Origin: Tetrastigma voinierianum
Lineage: Eukaryota > Streptophyta > Magnoliopsida > Vitales > Vitaceae
DNA: 64,000 nt
Assembly (NCBI GenBank): GCA_016808115.1
Contig: JAEQBH010001852.1
Span: 1-64,000 of the forward strand
Reading direction: 5' to 3'
In this document: piece by piece, positions 36,980 through 48,097 of the stretch
Layout: every line of letters begins with the position of its first letter
Position numbering within the stretch: position 1 is the stretch's first letter
Notes under the pieces: generated by a model
What the model was told of the DNA's origin: nothing
The model's database searches: none
Seen by the model: the letters and a program-made list of their open reading frames with translations, nothing else
Position numbers and translations under genes: made by a program

Positions 36980-37240
36980 GAAAAGAAGTCTGTAAATGAG
37001 CGCTATCACAAACCTTGTCTGAAGTAATCATCATCCTTGACCCAGATTTCATGTCTTAGAGCAAGAACAGACACAGCTGGGTGGGGTCTCTGAAAAGGAG
37101 GAGACAGAGAGCCGCTAGAAAAAATATGACGAAGGGTACCTGTGGCAGCAAAAGGAGACTGACACTCTGGAAGGTCATTAATAAACAACTGCTGGAAGAA
37201 GAAATCAGAGAACTCAGAAAGAAACACAAGCAGAACCTTC
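36980..37240 (-). other. Unrecognised gene-like fragment
   Basis: Minus-strand frame of 73 codons with balanced composition: FFQQLFINDLPECQSPFAA, then SPPFQRPHPAVSVLALRHEI and WVKDDDYFRQGL before a stop. The residue mix (Trp, Cys, His, Pro spread through the frame) looks like real protein and not AT-rich noise. The plus strand is also open in part and would give a Lys/Leu-rich coil, so the direction is not certain. I do not recognise the family. No start context or partner exon was identified. It lies inside the CACTA interval and might be a captured host fragment. Confidence 0.3.
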
Positions 37241-38700
37241 TGAATTCATAACACACAAGAACTCTGCAGCGAGTGTGATCAATTGGTTTCCATGTGACTT
37301 GAATTATTCTATTGACCAGTGTTGATCATGTTGCATGATTACCCTGCTGGTAAATACCTGTTCAAACCATGAAAATTGACATGCTTTTGCGGCGCTATGA
37401 GTTACCTTTTTATTGTAATCCCTTGGTAGGCATCTTGTGGAGTTATAGTTATACTTTCAATAAACTGTTTTTTTTTCTTGGTCTGGTTTTGTTTAAGAAT
37501 GCAGATTATAATTTTTCTGAGGTGATAGGCAGCCTTCTGTTTTACTGATTGAAACTTTGGTTTAATGTAACTGAGAATCCCCACCTCCTCTTTTGGTTCC
37601 TCTCGTTTTCTTTCTTTCCCCTACCCTCTCTTCATTTACCCCAGTGAAAACATATTCATAACTTCTTCTTTAGAATGGGTGAAATTAATAGTCTTTTAAG
37701 TTCCATCTTGGTGATATTCTGTTATACACTTCACTAATCTGAATAGACTTTTGAACTATCTGATAATAATGGCATTCATAGTGTCTCAGTTATTTATTTT
37801 TGATTCAGATGCAAATCAATGGGATAATCTGAATAGGTCTATTGGGGTTTCTTAAGTTAATCTAAATAAATAAGCTACACGACATTTTAGGACTTTGTTT
37901 AATGGGGTTTTAAGGGTTTGGGTTTGAAACATCAAATCCAAATGGGTTCAGTGTTATTCTGCTCTAGTGAAGATACAGGAGAAAATTAGAGAAATTACTA
38001 ATCGCAGAATGTTGTGTAAAAATAACTGAAGTTATCTGTAGAGGTTGGGAGCTACTAAAGTCTAGATCTCGGATGTGGAAGCAGGTTCATTGATTGAATT
38101 AAGTCATGAAATCAAAGTGCCTCAGGAGGGACTGTGGATTCCAGGATAGGGAAATTTTTGGATTTTGGGTGATGAGTTTATAGTGGTGATTCTGGACCAG
38201 GTTTGATCTGAAGGATGTCAGTGTAACAGACTCAGGATCATTAAATGAGTGAACTAAAGAAATAAAATTGTTTAGAGTGAAACGGACTGGAATGCAGCAA
38301 TATGAACCATATATTTAAAATATATGTATATTGAAGCATAGGTTCTCTTTAGAAAGAGCGATTTTTATATTATTTGTTATATCTTCATCTCAATATTTAT
38401 TATTATTAAATTTGTTTTTAATAATAATATATAGGTACATTGCATATCTTTTATTTTGCTGAAAAATCTTCGTTTTATTTATAATAAAATAAAAAATATA
38501 AAAAAAATTAAAATTAGAAGAATATAATCATCAAAATCATAAAATGGGTGGTTGGTTTTATAATCTCAAGCTTATACAAACATATTTCTTAATGGACTGA
38601 ATTTGGGATTAAAAAAATAAAATAAGTGGGATTGATGGATCTCACAAATCACAAACCCTCAGTTTAATGTCTGTATTGATTCTTTTATATTCTTCTTCCT
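37241..38700. other. Gene-like but uninterpretable interval
   Basis: Moderate AT content, pyrimidine-rich stretches such as 37,581-37,640, and no readable domain. It could be introns of a captured gene or simply unique non-coding DNA. Confidence 0.3.
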
Positions 38701-38704
38701 ATTT

Positions 38705-38908
38705 GTGAGCAGTTGTTTGGTTTTCTTGTACATGGAAAATATTTTGAATCAGAAAGAGCGAATGTTCATACCTATTGGAAAAACTAAATTTGAAGCAATG
38801 GTGTTTGATTGCAAAAACCAGCAATTAATCCGAGCTGTTGAACTGATTATTCAGTCGAAAACAACCCACCGTGTTTTGTTTGGATCAGGAGGACACAGTG
38901 GCTTCTGA
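38705..38908 (+). other. Unrecognised short frame
   Basis: A 67-codon plus-strand frame, with MFIPIGKTKFEAMVFDCKNQ, then IIQSKTTHRVLFGSGGHSGF and stop. The composition looks protein-like, but I recognise no family, and there is no supporting neighbour. Possible exon fragment. Confidence 0.2.
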
Positions 38909-39219
38909 CAACGACTTTGGATTAAGATGGTCTGTTTCAGTTTGCTGTGTTTATCAGTTGAACATACAATCAGTACAGTTCTGATTAATCTGATTTGCGT
39001 TTTAAGATTTACTACTAGTTTGCTCTATTCTTGTCTGGACAGACTGGAAGAAAAATGAAGAATCAGTGACTCAGTTCTTTCTAAGTGACAAGGTGTGTCA
39101 TCAGTTTATCATCTGATGTTAATGATTATTTATGAGTGATTCTTTTAAATGATACATCATTTTGACCCTCTCTACAGCGATTTTTTTCTGCAGATAGAAT
39201 TTTCCGCATGTCGTCTAAT

Positions 39220-39300
39220 TGAGAAGGTCAGATGGGAGAAGAGGAGGAAAAAGAAAAAAAGAACCAGTGAAGAGAGGAGGGAGAGAGGAGGAGAGGCTAT
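39220..39300. repeat. Purine-rich tract
   Basis: About 80 bases almost purely A and G (GAGAAGAGGAGGAAAAAG…GGAGGAGAGGC). Low-complexity; it makes artificial Lys/Arg/Glu-rich frames. Confidence 0.85.
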
Positions 39301-39409
39301 TCTCTCTTTTTTCTCCACAAACAAACCAGGAGACCTTCTCAGTTTCTCAGATTATATGTATCTACTGGAAAAGAAGAAAAAGTAAATCAACTAATAGAAG
39401 AGAGAACTG

Positions 39410-39685
39410 GTGAAATGGAGGGACTTTGGGAGAGAACTGGCCTTATTCATGTCTTTGAAACCAGTGAGATCAGCTATCAGTTGTTTGGCATCTTGTGGAG
39501 GGTCCATCATCAGAGCCACGCCTGAATCTTATGAAGGGATGACAGCCCAAGGGGCAGTGATATACAGCCATCTCACCCGCCAGCTAGTTGAACTTTTGGC
39601 ATTCAGGGTCTGTCGGAAAGGGTTTGATAAGCTTTGGGCCCACTGGCCGTTGTCAGTCAATTTGGATTCATGTCATGACTCATAA
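39410..39685 (+). other. Unrecognised 91-codon frame in a GC-richer island
   Basis: Plus-strand frame from ATG 39,413 context with balanced composition: LALFMSLKPVRSAISCLASC, later SYEGMTAQGAVIYSHLTRQL and FDKLWAHWPLS. The island 39,180-40,130 is clearly less AT-rich than its surroundings. I recognise no domain, and an overlapping frame (MEGLWERTGLIHVFETSEIS) is open over part of it. Candidate captured or decayed host exon. Confidence 0.25.
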
Positions 39686-40654
39686 GCCCTGGACAATCGA
39701 GAGCTGTGGTTCTCAGGCTGATTCAGCAGGATGTGGAGATTGCTGAGAGGGCTGCTAAAAAGTGAATGAGGCCACTGAGCTAACAATTGGATTGATTCTC
39801 CAGCCCGGCCCAGCCAGGAGAAGTCTGCGACCAGGGATCTGCTGAAAAGATACGACGATGGTTTATTATCAGTTTAACTGTTTTGGGAGAGTTCAAAGGT
39901 GGAGGGACATTCATATAAAACCTCATCTCTGGGAGGTTTTCGGATTCTGGAAAGAAATCATTATCTCACCCTTCGCGTACTCTATCTCTGCAAATATATA
40001 TCAGCCAAGTTTCTCAGGCTTCATCCTTCGTCTTCGACCCCCATTTCGGTGACCAATCATCAGGATACCGCATTGATCAGATTAATCTCTAAAGGAAAAT
40101 CTGCTCTTTCTCTTTACCTCTAGTTCTCTATGGCGGATTGGTCCATCTCTCTAGTTAAGTTCAAGATGGTTTAAATTCTGGGATGTTGGATTTAGTTTTT
40201 TGTCAGTACCAGCTAACTCATTGTTCTAGAAGTCCCCCACTGATTATAGCCTCTCTACAGAATGGATCTATGATATCAAATCGGTTTTGTCTTTGTTATT
40301 ATTATTAACCTTTCAAGTGTCACTCTCTCAGTTTTAATGTGGACCATAGTTTTGTTCTACTATTTATAACTCATTTGTAGCATTTTATCTTGGATATAAC
40401 TTCCATTTTGGGATTGTACCCATTTTGTGGATTTATCTTCTTAGCTTTGATTCTTCTGGCATTTATACTTTATTTGAAGAAGATTCTTCTTTGGTTTTTC
40501 TAGTTACTTCGCTCCCCGAAATCAAGTTGGTTTAACGATTGAGTTAATTCTGGGAGGAAATAATAGGCTGATGAATTTGGGAACTTGATAGTGGTTTCTA
40601 GTTGGGTTCTCTTGAAATATGCTTTCAGTTTCTGCTGGATCTCAAAGAAGGCTT

Positions 40655-40815
40655 AGTTTATTTATTTATTTTTTTATTTTATTTATTGAGTATTTTATTT
40701 TGTTATTTTATTATTTTATTGTTTTATTGTTTTTTGTTACAGAGCTAAACAAATGTAAAAATAAATAATAAAAAAGTTCAAAAAGTGGGGACATAAAACC
40801 CACACCCACAATCAC
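40655..40815. repeat. T-rich/A-rich direct repeat, right copy
   Basis: Partner of the repeat at 36,595-36,800; see there for the shared landmarks. Confidence 0.5.
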
Positions 40816-43140
40816 CTATTTTACGTGATATGGTAATTGATTATTATTGTTAATATTATTATGAAGAGTTTAACAAATGTCCATTTATTATAAGGACTTT
40901 TACAATTATTACTTTGGGCCTCATTTTTATAACTTTGTGTTATATTAATTTAACTTCCTAATTTATGCTATGTATATTTTTGCATTGTCATATTTGTTTG
41001 TTTCATGTAACATGCTAATTTTTATGATTTTAATGTATTTATTCATATTTTTTCTTATATTGATAATAGTTTAAATTCTGAATTTTGATATTCTTATCAT
41101 GCTAGATTTTCGGTATTTAATGTCATGCAAGTTCAAAGGGGTACAATTGGAGTTTACTAATGAACTCTTGAAGGATGTGCCTTTCTAATCTAAGAATTTC
41201 TCTATCTTAGTGGTCCATTCCCTTTATGATTAGAACTTTGCACGAGGTTCAAAAAATTAAATAATTGACGTAACTAGGTATTAGGGATACATGCTTCATC
41301 ATCTATGAATGAATAAAATTAAGGTATATATGTATATAGAAGGCGACTACAAGAATGAAGAAGGGGTTTGGTTAACTTGGTGTAGTAGGAACTTAGCCCA
41401 AGATGCGTGTAGGACATCCATTGTCACGACCTTTAGGCAAGTTCAAAGGAACTAAGTTAGTTGGGTCTAAGGCTTCCAAGAAACAAGGTGTAGTGTGAGG
41501 CCCAGTCTTGAAGCTGACCTTAGTAGGGTGGGTCGCCATATGGTATTGGGGTGGTCGGTACTTGTATTGGATATAATTTTTTATTTGACATCATTTTTTT
41601 ACTTATCGATCAATTTTGATAAAACTATTAAATCTCTTAGTGTTTGTGTTTTTAAATACACCACAGTGAAAACTCTTTATTATGAAATCTAATTCACCAT
41701 ATAGTTTCATTTGAAGTGAGCCTTACTCTAAAGGTTTTGTGACGGTCTATCCTCTTTGAGAACTACCCATAACCTTTATGTTTCCTTTCTAAATGACCAT
41801 TCAGTAATGGTTATTAGCATGTTCTGAACTTACCAAACTCTAATGCTATCAACATGTCAGAAGTTCGTAACCATTTTTCATATTTTGGCAATGTTGTCAT
41901 TCATTTTTTCCTATTTAATTTCTATGACTATAGGATTCATAGTTAGTGATCATTGTATTAACATATAATATATAGTTTTTGGCATGTTAATTCCATATAA
42001 ACATAAAAGCGTTTTTTGTTTTGTCAATTAGATTTTTTTTATTTGTACCTTTTACTGAAACTCTTCTTCCTTAAATGAAATTGAATGGATTGGATCTAAT
42101 GATGTGATCATGGAAAGCAATTATATAATCTGATTTTGAACTTTTAGCGATTTTCAAAGTTTTAAAAAAATATTATGACATATTCTAAATGATCTATTCA
42201 TTGGAGAAAGATGATCATTACCAGGGTTTAGGTTAAATGTATTTTAACCATCCCCTTCTATAATGGTTGTTTGAATGAATATCTTTCTCAACAACTCTTG
42301 CTATGTTTATTATGTATGAAGGTGTTACATGAAGTTTGATTGTGCTGGTTTGATCAATTGACCCTCCTTATTAGATTGACAATTCTGAGATCCAAGAGAT
42401 ATGACTTTAAAGTCTGAAGATGGGTTGCCAAAGATTTATGGAATGGGGTTATGAAAGATGGTTTTTTGTGGTCCACTTTCAAAGTATACTTGCCCAGAAG
42501 AACTTAGTTGTTTTTTTTTTATTTAATTTCTTCATGCAAGATGGATCTTTAGGCACTTTAGTTGAAAAGTAAGATTTGGAAAAATTTGTTAAAATGTGTC
42601 TTATTTAGATCATAAGATTATTACAAGTTCTTGATTTGAGGGTCTATTAGGATTAGTCAAGGTGCTTGCAACTCATGGACGCTAGATTCGAAGCAAGCCA
42701 AGAGGTATGTGTCACCCTACTTTCTGTATTTGATTCATTCGTGTGTTCACTAGTAAGGCTTATGAGTTTTGGTTATAATATTAAACAATATGATTATCTT
42801 GCAAAATTCATCTTTCTTCGGTTGATTTAACTCTTAACCAACTTGGTATAGGGATCAGGTATTTTTATTGTAATTATTGATTCTGCAGATGCATACAGTT
42901 TGGTTATTGCAAAATTCTCAGTTTCAATAGGTGGGTTATAAATGCCTCTGGAGTTGGGAAAAGAAACTATATCTTGAATGGTCTGGTGGATTAGTGCCGA
43001 CCGGACAGGACTGAAGGAAGTGATAATGTTCCTTTGAGGATAAGTATTTTTTGAAATTTTTGCATACATTGTAAGGCGAGAAGGCAAGTCCCTTTAATCA
43101 TTAAATTCTCATATCCAAAAGACAATCAGTTTCCTCAATG
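40816..43140. other. No confirmed gene; one possible repeat end
   Basis: Mostly unrecognised. A segment near 41,360-41,560 (TTAGCCCAAGATGCGTGTAG, then TGTGAGGCCCAGTCTTGAAG) has the look of an LTR-type sequence but no partner. An 86-codon minus-strand frame at 42,827-43,087 is open but not recognisable. Confidence 0.35.
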
Positions 43141-43149
43141 GTTCAAATG

Positions 43150-45616
43150 AACATGTTGATATTGTAGCAAAAGCAAAAGTTTACCGATATAGTATAAGCC
43201 TTGAGATATTTAAGAATAGCTTTGAAAGAAAATTTGTTTTTGTGTGTTGTTTGTTGCATGTTGTGGTTTGAGGAAGTTATGTGATGGAACAATTTTACCA
43301 TTTTCTCTTTTATTTGTTCCTTCTTCTTCATATAGGGAGGTGTTATACTCCTCTTCTTGAACACCATTACGATCCATTGGCTGCTTCTTCATTAAACTTG
43401 CATCTCTACTAATGATGATCACTCTAGTTATTTGGATTGTTCAACAGCCTTTGAGCGATGTAACTAAACCTTTGACCTGCCTCCCACTTTCATCTATACA
43501 TGATACTTTTGATGCGGCTTTGAGAGCATTATGGCTTCAACTACTATTAAGTGAGAAATACTTGGCCTTCTTCATTTCAAGCTTATTATGTTATTTTATT
43601 CTATACACTTCAACTGGGAATGATTTAACAAATAGTTTGATCATGCTTTATTTGAAAATTCTTTAGGCATCTTTTATTTTCAACATACTTGACCATCATA
43701 GCAGTTCTATTTTTTTCTTTCAACTACACTATTTGTTGTGGAAATATGGAATTATCAAAGGTCTGACAAATTTCATGATTTTCACAATATTCTTTAAGTA
43801 TTTAGTGTGAATTCACCTCCTCCTATAAGATCTCATTGCTTTTATAAAATATCTTTTTCCTTTTCAACAAATGTTCTAAATTTCCTAAAGGTATTAAATA
43901 TGGATTTTCTGCTCAAAAATATACCTGATCTTTACTAAAATCTTTAACTGACAGAAATATTTATTTTACCAAAAAATTAGGATGAATTGGAGCCATACAG
44001 AGCATGAAAAAGCTCTAGATACTTCTTTACTCTTGTACTTGCTTCATTTGGAAAAACTTCTTTAGACATGTTTAAGCAAACATCCTTAACATAATTGATG
44101 GGTGATCTATAGAAGGCAATTCTCTTACCATATTTTCTTGCTCAATAGCTTCAAATCCACAAAGTGAATATCTTATATCTTAGATTACTAATTAAGAAGA
44201 ATCATTCACTAAGATTTCAAACAACTTTTAACATCATTTTGAATGTTTAATAAAACATTATATTTTCTTTATTGGCCCATTAGCAATTATATATTTTGGC
44301 ATGTTGATCTCTCTTATGGAAATACTTTGATTTCTCATATGAAAATCATACCACACCAAAGTTGTGGTACCAGACCTCTTATTTTTCATATGAATTAAAT
44401 TATCTGTTGTGAGATAAATTGATACTTTCTATTTTTCAACGAATTAAGATTTTACCTTTACCCTTCATGTAGTTTGGGAAATCTGAAAAGTAACATGACC
44501 ACTCGATTTATTAAGCTCCACGAACACAACGTTTTGACCACTCATGATTGTTTTTCTCTCAGGTATGGAGATATCATATATTCTCTTTTCACTTTCTCCT
44601 TTATAAGCCTACAAGAGTGGATTCTTCTTGATCTTTTTCTTTTAAACATAATAAACGTCGCTGAATTATTAATTGGAACTTCTACATTCATTCAAACTAT
44701 AATTATATATTTGTTTACAATTTATAACATTAATTTAGATTTATATCTATATAATATTCCCTTTAGTTTTGCCATCTTCCACAGAGACCTTTAGTTTGAC
44801 TTGTTCCTTCATTATTTGATTAATTTAATTACGCCTCTTATTTTCATATTACCTTGACTATGTCCCACCTTAAGTCCATGGCCTCATCCACGACCACGTC
44901 CACAATGTTGTTTCTTTCATTCAAATTTCTGCATTCTCCTTTAATATTGAGAGTGTTTGAAGAACTTGTTCAATTTTTCTTGACCATTTCTCTTAAATCT
45001 CTCTTCATGGGCTTTACAATGACCCATAAGTTGGTCAATAGTCATAGTATCTAAACCTTCCCAGTTCATATGTAATACAACAATATAAATCAAACTTTAA
45101 ATCTAGGAATCTTAATATTTTTCTCATTCACAATTATCATTTGAAACTTTCACCATTCCTTTTAATAAATTCACAAATGCCAATACTCTGAAAAATAATC
45201 TGATTTTGATTCTTTCATATTCAAACTTTCAAATTCTCCTCTAAGAGTTTAGGAGCTGAATATATGTACCTTATCAACTCCCTTGTGTATTTTGTATTAT
45301 CTTAAACTTCTATTAGGTTGCACTTGAAATGTTCTCAAAATGTCTTCATCCATTCTTGATAGATAATAATTGAGAGCTTTTCTTGTCTCTCTCTTTTCTC
45401 ATGTCTTTCAAGGATCTCTTTGGAGTTAGGGATATAGTGGTTTCACCCACATTAGCTCTTGTAGCCTTTCTACAAAACCTCCCATCTTTGTCTTGTGAAC
45501 CAACAATGCCTTCATTATGATATTCTAATTGTTATGGATGTCTATGACGAGGTTGGGAGCTTTCAAGACAAATACATTTCATTAGTCATCTTTTTATTAT
45601 GGATCTGATGCCAATT
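43150..45616 (-). pseudogene. Ty1/copia retrotransposon remnant (gag, integrase, part of pol)
   Basis: Decayed copia element on the minus strand. Next to the LTR (45,617) is a primer-binding site: TTGGCATCAGATCC on the minus strand (45,601-45,614), two bases off the usual initiator-Met site. Gag pieces follow: RKATRANVGETTI, then MTIDQLMGHCKAHEERFKR (about 45,040-44,980) and a Gly/Arg repeat near 44,890. Integrase pieces are at about 44,150-43,680: FRKFRTFVEKEKDI, GGGEFTLN, and VVERKK near the end of the core. A later pol motif, IIISRDASLM, is at 43,422-43,390. The RT and RNase H cannot be read left of 43.1 kb, so the element is truncated. Frequent stops and shifts make it non-functional. It lies inside the CACTA interval. 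Confidence 0.75.
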
Positions 45617-46150
45617 TGTTGTTATTGAGCTTTGTTAATTTGTTAGGTGAATGCGCGAAAAAATGAAAAACACAATCTCAAGAATATAAAGTTGGGAGAA
45701 TCAAATTTTATTGGATACTATTACTCTATCTTTATATCGATTATTACATAGATATTCTTATTATAATAACTCAAACCTAAATCAAATAAATCCTCCTACC
45801 AAAATAAGCTTTCCACAAACTTGAACACTAAATTCCAAAAATCAAGAGTTTTCTTTCCAACAATTTCAGCTCATAAAGGCATATCAAGAGGGCTACACAA
45901 TGACTCACATTTTTCAACCATCCTTTGGCCTTAATCTTATGATTTAGTTATTCAAAAAATGGATTAGACAATATAGGGACTAATTCTAGCTTACTCTTGA
46001 GCCCTTGACTTGCATAGAAAGGCGTCATGTCTAGGAAGTTAAATTTAATTGGCAATGGTTTAAGGACTAACAAATATAACACCATAGAAAACGGCGATTG
46101 TTTAGTAACTAAAAGTGTCCACGATTCAGATATTTGGTGGTCAAATTTTC
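45617..46150 (-). mobile_element. Copia 5' LTR (right boundary not fixed)
   Basis: On the minus strand the LTR ends …AATAACAACA immediately before the primer-binding site. The outer edge could not be placed; 46.15 kb is a guess from loss of T/A-rich LTR-like character. No second LTR was found. Confidence 0.5.
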
Positions 46151-46466
46151 TTAGAGATTTTAGAAAATTACCTTTTCCCTTTGAAATTATTGTGAATCAT
46201 TAAATCGTATTTATAGATTTATTAGTAGTGTTTTTCATAAAAATAAAGGCTATAAGCGTAGTAGGAAAATTGAAGAAGTGAGAGGATTCTTTCAAATTTT
46301 GAATATTCCACCTAGATTCTTTAACTTTACAAATCATGGAAAGTAAAGGATAAGCGTGTAGAAATTGATGATCCACAACTTCAACATAGATACAACATTG
46401 TTGCAAGAAAATAAATGTGATCTAGAATTTAATATTTGTGTTAATCATGTATTATCCACCATACAA

Positions 46467-46640
46467 CCACATTACCTTAACATCACACAATCAAATTCAT
46501 GAGCTGAAGAATAAGTGGTATGAAATTATCAAGTATATGAAGGAGATGTTCAATGGAATCTCAAAAGTCGAGATTCTAACATCTCCCTTCATATACTTAA
46601 ACACTGTTCATGAATTTGATTAATTGTAAGGTTAAAGTGG
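46467..46640. repeat. 174-bp imperfect foldback with two long paired blocks
   Basis: Outer block: CCAC..T..ACCTTA..ATCAAATTCATGA (46,467-46,502) pairs with TCATGAATTTGATT…TAAGGTTAAAGTGG (46,608-46,640). Inner block: AAGTATATGAAGGAGATGTT (46,531-46,550) pairs with AACATCTCCCTTCATATACTT (46,578-46,598) with one bulged base. Apical GAATCTC/GAGATTC (46,556-46,562 and 46,570-46,576) closes a 7-base loop. An internal loop separates the blocks. The shape is compatible with a plant MIRNA precursor or a young inverted-repeat element; the sequence alone does not decide. Confidence 0.75.
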
Positions 46641-46801
46641 CGTTCAGATGGATGACATGGTTCTTAATTTGTGATGAAGGTGTTGTGGCTTGTGAAACTT
46701 CAGATTTCCACCCTCGATAGCATAGGCCATGGTATACTTTCTGATATCTATGAGAGGCATTTATTTAATCGTCTTTGAGAATAACTTGCTTGGAGAAAAT
46801 A

Positions 46802-46803
<2 letters not shown>

Positions 46804-46836
<33 letters not shown>

Positions 46837-46876
46837 CTTTCTATACTATATATATATATATATCATATATATATAT
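46804..46876. repeat. AT microsatellite, two runs
   Basis: TA runs at about 46,805-46,832 and 46,847-46,876 separated by a CT-rich spacer. Confidence 0.9.
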
Positions 46877-47179
46877 TATTTTCTGTTAGCTAGTTAAAAC
46901 TTGATAAATAAATACCTCATTGTTAATTGTTATCGATATGCCACTCGATCCAGAAATCTTTGTTTTTTGATGACGATCATTTAATAGTGTAGATTACAAT
47001 GGACTTTTAAGATTTGGATGTCTTCTATACAAATGAGGCATGAAGGCTGTCCTATGACTCGAGATCAATAGCATCTTGGATCTTGAAGGAGCTTGCTGCT
47101 CTTTGTTCTTAATACATTGGTAGAGACAGACTAACCTTTTGGACAGGATAAATATTGCTGACAAATGAATAAATTCCAA

Positions 47180-48097
47180 TGAGTAGTTTCAAATCGGCCG
47201 GTTGTTTGTGAAGAGAGAGGTTCTGAAGAGTGAGGCTTCTTTGATTGAATCTACGTTGGTATTCATCATGGGCTGTTTGGATGATTCTCGGGCAGTGTCT
47301 TGCCAGCCTTGAAGGTTCTGAGACCCGGGAGTTCCTCTCCCAACCATCTTGCATTAAAGTTCTTATTCATTTTCCTTTGTTACTCTGAAGCTAATGTTCT
47401 AACGTTAATACAGAGTTAACACGCATGAATGTCTTGAGGAGGAAAGAATGTTTTGTTGCTCGTATCAGACACATCCATCTCCCATGACGAGCTTTCAATT
47501 CTTGAGCAGGATCTATAATGAGTCCGGGTCAGGCGACTGGGGCCGGAGGAAGTCGGTACCAAGTTGTGTGGATCCCAATTGTGGACCGCTCGTTCGGTGT
47601 GAGGTGAGGCCTTACCATCGTTTGAAAGTCTGAATTACTTGTCTGCCCAGTATTATTTCATTCTGGCTCTAAGCTTGATTGATGAGGCGTGTCAGGTTCA
47701 TCGAGGAGGGTGTGGCACTTAGGAATAGCCCATCTGGTGTTGTTGCTAGATCTGAGGAAAAGGCGCGGAGCCCTAATGCTATCACATGATGATGTGAATT
47801 TGAGAGTATCGCCTTCCCTTTTACAAGATCAGAGAGAGCTACGTAGGCCAGACGTGGGCTTGAGGCTGGCGGTTGATGGCATGACCCGATGTACTCAATT
47901 GGTGAATTAATTAGCCTTTAATGCCAATTTATATGATTATATGGGGCGTACCGCCATGAATGACTTCAAAGCTTTAAATTTAGTGGGGAATGTTCTTGTT
48001 GGATCTCGGAAAAGGAAGGAAAATTCATTTATTTGTATGGGGAACCTTGACATGGAGTGGATCGAGAAAATTCACAACCACCTTCAAGGGGGGATAG
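47180..48097 (+). other. GC-richer block ending in a polypurine tract, possible retroelement 3' end
   Basis: Composition is balanced from about 47,190 to 48,090, unlike its AT-rich surroundings. Several frames are open in part, for example RFIEEGVALRNSPSGVVARS near 47,697 and an overlapping one with LRRPDVGLRLAVDGM near 47,835, but none is recognised. The block ends CTTCAAGGGGGGATAG followed at once by TGTAATACC (48,098). A purine tract directly before TGTAATAC is how plus-strand gypsy or copia elements enter their 3' LTR. Identification as a retroelement end is inference; the coding remains do not match any pol domain I can read. Confidence 0.35.

Noticed and set aside
39149..39413. Lys/Arg/Glu-rich frames at 39.15-39.41 kb
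   Set aside because: They translate a purine-rich tract; the overlapping frames both look charged for that reason.
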